Source: Syntrophobacterales bacterium
GTDB lineage: Bacteria > Desulfobacterota > Syntrophia > Syntrophales > UBA6807
Assembly (NCBI GenBank): GCA_021159265.1
Contig: JAGGSD010000120.1
Location: 1-8,870 of the forward strand
Direction of reading: 5' to 3'
Length of the DNA stretch: 8,870 nucleotides
Shown here: in pieces, positions 6,828 through 8,870 of the stretch
Layout of the letters: each line of letters begins with the position of its first letter
How positions within the stretch are numbered: position 1 is the stretch's first letter
Notes under the pieces: generated by a model
Databases searched by the model: none
Told to the model about the DNA's origin: nothing
Seen by the model: only the letters and a program-made list of their open reading frames with translations
Position numbers and translations under genes: made by a program

Positions 6828-7745
6828 ATGACTATCAAAGCAAATGATGTAATTGTACCCTTGGATATCCCGAAGGAAATGCGGGAAAACTATATCAGAA
6901 ATTATCAGATGATCACGCGTGAAAGCGGGCGATTGATGCTTTTTGCGGGTGACCAGAAAGTAGAGCACCTGAATCATGACTTTTTTGGTGAAGGTATTCA
7001 TCCGGATGACGCCGACCCTGAGCATCTGTTCAAGATTGCCGGCCGGGCGAATATAGGAGTTTTTGCTACTCAGCTTGGTCTTATCGCCAGATATGGAATG
7101 GACTATCCCGATATCCCATATCTGATAAAATTGAATTCAAAAACCAATCTTGTGAAGACATCTCAATCTGATCCGTTCAACAATCAGTGGATCGATGTAA
7201 AACAGGTTGCGGATTTTCAAAAGAACAGCGGCCTTAATATCCTGGGAGTCGGCTACACCATATATCTGGGAAGTGAGTATGAGGCCGATATGCTGCGTCA
7301 GGCGGCGCAGATTGTTTACAGCGCACACTGTTATGGTTTGGTAACGGTCCTGTGGATTTATCCCCGGGGCAAGGCCGTGGCGGACGAAAAAGATCCCCAC
7401 CTGATTGCCGGCGCTACCGGTGTTGCCGCGTGCATTGGCAGTGATTTTGTTAAGGTAAACTATCCCGAGAAACAGGGGTACGAATCACGAGAAATTTTTA
7501 AGGAAGCTGTTCTGGCCGCGGGGCGCACAAAGGTAGTATGTGCAGGTGGTTCAAGTGTAGATGTAAAATCATTTCTGCAGCGGCTGCACGATCAGATATT
7601 TGTCAGCGGTGCTTCAGGAAATGCTACCGGTAGGAATATTCACCAGAAATCCCTGGAAGAAGCAGTGAAGATGTGTAATGCTGTTTATGCTATTACTGTG
7701 GATGCTCAAGGAGTGGAAGAGGCTCTGAAAATTTACCGGTCATAA
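6828..7745 (+). CDS. Class I (DhnA/archaeal-type) fructose-bisphosphate aldolase-like enzyme
   Basis: A 305-residue TIM-barrel aldolase of the DhnA family. Visible landmarks are GDQKVEH with D42, WIYPRG with W176 and Y178, the Schiff-base lysine K209 in DFVKVNYP, E219 ten residues later, and the phosphate-binding loops AGGSS (239-243) and GASGNATGRN (261-270). The spacing Y178 to K209 (31 residues) and K209 to E219 (10) matches, as I recall them, Tyr146, Lys177 and Glu187 of the Thermoproteus tenax enzyme, with W-x-Y also conserved. The expected reaction is reversible cleavage of fructose 1,6-bisphosphate to dihydroxyacetone phosphate and glyceraldehyde 3-phosphate in the cytoplasm. Related family members instead make aminodideoxy-heptulosonate or process other phosphosugars, so the substrate is not certain. 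It stands 205 bp from the upstream operon with its own strong ribosome site; the zinc-ribbon gene follows after 41 bp. Confidence 0.88.
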   Translation: MTIKANDVIVPLDIPKEMRENYIRNYQMITRESGRLMLFAGDQKVEHLNHDFFGEGIHPDDADPEHLFKIAGRANIGVFATQLGLIARYGMDYPDIPYLIKLNSKTNLVKTSQSDPFNNQWIDVKQVADFQKNSGLNILGVGYTIYLGSEYEADMLRQAAQIVYSAHCYGLVTVLWIYPRGKAVADEKDPHLIAGATGVAACIGSDFVKVNYPEKQGYESREIFKEAVLAAGRTKVVCAGGSSVDVKSFLQRLHDQIFVSGASGNATGRNIHQKSLEEAVKMCNAVYAITVDAQGVEEALKIYRS

Positions 7746-7786
7746 TATTCTGGGATTATAAAAATATCAGAAAGGAGGCAGTCAAA

Positions 7787-8005
7787 ATGCCAAGAGGAGA
7801 TGGAACAGGTCCGAGAGGCCAGGGACCTCGTACAGGCAGAGGCATGGGTGGAACCGGTGGCCGTGGACTGGGTGGCGGCACAGCAGCAGGTCCCGGCGGA
7901 TACTGTGTTTGTCCGAACTGTGGTGAAAAGGTGCCACATCAGTTAGGAACCCCCTGCTACGGGCAAAAATGCCCTAAGTGTGGAACCGCTATGACGCGAG
8001 AATAG
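7787..8005 (+). CDS. Small glycine-rich zinc-ribbon protein with PRGDGTGP N-terminus
   Basis: A 72-residue protein behind a strong ribosome site (AAAGGAGG, 7771-7778, 8 nt before the ATG). Residues 1-35 are Gly/Arg-rich low complexity beginning MPRGDGTGPRGQGPRTGRG, a start typical of the DUF5320-like small proteins of anaerobes often found near iron-molybdenum-cofactor-type (NifX/NafY-like) genes. Residues 40-72 form a zinc ribbon: CPNC (42-45) and CPKC (62-65) are the likely metal ligands, with extra cysteines at 40 and 57 and the segment VPHQLGTPC between. It may bind zinc or an iron-sulfur site. It lies 41 bp after the aldolase and is probably co-transcribed. The precise role is unknown; no partner cofactor gene is in view. 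Confidence 0.85.
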   Translation: MPRGDGTGPRGQGPRTGRGMGGTGGRGLGGGTAAGPGGYCVCPNCGEKVPHQLGTPCYGQKCPKCGTAMTRE

Positions 8006-8053
8006 GAACACGATACAGAAAGCCGAGTTGGAACATCCGGGTTTGTCCATAGT

Positions 8054-8196
8054 TAACCGTTCACAGGTTCATAGTTCAGCGTTCAGGGTTAACAACAAAG
8101 GCAGCATTAAAGACCTGAAGTCTTCGTCAAAAATGCTCATTAATGCAGTCCGGGGACAAGAATGGAACCTTGAACCCTTGAACCTGTGAACGGTTA
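8054..8196. repeat. Heptad-repeat inverted-repeat element (MITE/REP-like)
   Basis: TAACCGTTCACAGGTTCA (8054-8071) is exactly inverted at 8179-8196, an 18-bp perfect match 143 bp end to end. Inside the left arm the 7-nt unit NNGTTCA repeats (AGGTTCA, TAGTTCA, GCGTTCA, then GGGTTAA); the right arm has the complementary TGAAC units. Nested stems GCATTAA (8104-8110) with TTAATGC (8140-8146) and AAGAC (8110-8114) with GTCTT (8120-8124) lie in the centre. No protein frame or clear target-site duplication is seen. It abuts the start of the decayed GTPase gene and leaves it without a recognisable ribosome site. Confidence 0.65.
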
Positions 8197-8198
8197 CA

Positions 8199-8821
8199 AT
8201 GATAGATTCCGTTCAAAAACTGCGAGACAATCCCATAAAAGCCAGAAAAATATTGAGAGAAGGTATTTTTATACCCTCACATCTGATGAGAAAGAAGCTC
8301 TCTTCATAAATTCCGGTAATCTCCTGGAAAGACTCGATTCATTCACAAAAAGCTCATTAATAGTGGGACTTTTGGGCGGAACGGGAGTGGGGAAGTCAAG
8401 TCTGATGAATGCCCTTGCAGGGTCTGAAATTGCGGCAACCAGCCACCGCCGGCAGCATACCGATTCTGTTTTAATATACCGATATGTAAAAACACCTTTT
8501 CCATCAGATCTTTCCGTGACCGGCGTTTCCTGGAAAAAATATATACACGAAGCAGAATCGATTCAGTAGATACTGCTCTGTGACCTTCCCGATTTTGACA
8601 ACCTTATCGGTGAGCATCGTAGTCATGTCATTGATTTTCTTCAATACCTGGATGTCCCGGTGTGGATTATCTCTCCGGAGAAGTATGCCGACGAGCGGTT
8701 TTATGAATTTTTGAAGATTGTCCCCAAGGCAAAGCAGAATTTTTATTTTGTTTTTAATAAAAATGAAAACGGGTTTCACGACCCTCCGGTCTTCACAATA
8801 TCAACGGTGATACTTTCGTAA
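8199..8821 (+). pseudogene. Decayed dynamin-like GTPase (P-loop NTPase)
   Basis: The gene is broken by several lesions. From the ATG at 8199 the frame reads MIDSVQKLRDNPIKARKILR and onward, which looks natural, but stops at 8307. The homologous continuation (TSDEKEALF) is in another frame, so one base seems lost near 8280-8285. That second frame carries the Walker A motif GGTGVGKSS near 8377-8403 and the switch segment HRRQHTD, then meets TAG at 8567-8569. Past the TAG the same frame resumes at once with LLCDLPDFDN (the G3 region), VWIISPEKYADE and FVFNKNE (G4), up to TAA at 8819. Only about a dozen residues separate G4 from VFTIS, a likely G5, where family members usually have several dozen, so an internal deletion is likely. 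A further frame stays open to the window end. Related bacterial GTPases have a longer C-terminal part, absent here. An alternative GTG start at 8186 lies inside the inverted repeat and encodes an unnatural N-terminus. Product inactive, unless the lesions are assembly errors. Confidence 0.75.
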
Positions 8822-8826
8822 AAAGC

Positions 8827-8858
8827 TCCATTATGCCGTTTAGCGGCATTATAATGGA
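8827..8858. repeat. Imperfect palindrome at the window end
   Basis: TCCATTATGCCG (8827-8838) pairs with CGGCAT and AATGGA (8844-8849 and 8853-8858), a 12-bp stem with a 3-nt bulge and a TTTAG loop. It may be a REP-like hairpin, a mobile-element end or a terminator without a T-run. The window ends too soon to decide. Confidence 0.35.
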
Positions 8859-8870
8859 AAGTAACTTTTA

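Noticed and set aside
8054..8092. CRISPR-like array
   Set aside because: The units are only 7 nt with no spacers; the pattern is a tandem heptad within an inverted repeat.
8567..8569. TAG read as pyrrolysine
   Set aside because: Some anaerobes decode UAG as pyrrolysine, but mainly in methylamine methyltransferases. Nothing here suggests that machinery, and the gene has other lesions.
8186..8569. Intact 127-residue GTPase from the GTG at 8186
   Set aside because: The start lies inside the inverted repeat without a ribosome site, the N-terminus is Ser/Gln/Lys-rich and unnatural, and the protein stops before the G3 motif, which continues in frame after the TAG.

Overview
The window looks like chromosome from an anaerobic Gram-negative bacterium, most plausibly a Desulfobacterota (deltaproteobacterial, syntroph-like) lineage. 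This is inferred from gene style, not from a marker gene. The pointers are a radical SAM/SPASM enzyme, a ligase-ACP-acyltransferase fusion, a DhnA-type class I aldolase, a glycine-rich PRGDGTGP zinc-ribbon protein, a Sec signal peptide, GGAGG ribosome binding sites and moderate GC. All intact genes lie on the + strand.

Region 1 (1-4052) is a two-gene unit. A radical SAM/SPASM protein (63-1520) is followed after 9 bp by an 840-residue fusion protein (1530-4052): adenylate-forming fatty-acid ligase, then acyl carrier domain, then PlsC-type acyltransferase. The fusion could activate a fatty acid, load it on its own carrier arm and transfer it to a lysolipid, like E. coli Aas but with the catalytic domains in the opposite order and a carrier built in.

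Region 2 (4053-4382) is a 330-bp intergenic stretch rich in structure. It holds a 12-mer present twice directly and once inverted, enclosed by a 9-bp helix (4125-4205), then an A/T-rich hairpin, then a 45-bp element (4251-4295). That element matches the sequence just upstream of the radical SAM gene (5-49) at 36 of 45 positions, so regions 1 and 3 may be co-regulated.

Region 3 (4386-6622) encodes two helical proteins with overlapping stop and start codons (TAATG). The first is a soluble, LEA/phasin-like cytoplasmic protein. The second is an exported coiled-coil protein built from three degenerate repeats of about 90 residues. With region 1 they could form an envelope or lipid-linked regulon; this is a hypothesis.

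Region 4 (6623-8005) contains a 205-bp gap with small dyads, a class I fructose-bisphosphate aldolase-like enzyme (6828-7745) whose active-site residues and spacing match the archaeal-type family, and a 72-residue zinc-ribbon protein (7787-8005).

Region 5 (8006-8870) is decayed. A heptad-repeat inverted-repeat element (8054-8196) abuts a dynamin-like GTPase pseudogene (from 8199). The pseudogene carries a frameshift, an in-frame TAG, and apparent loss of sequence between its G4 and G5 motifs. The window ends in an imperfect palindrome.
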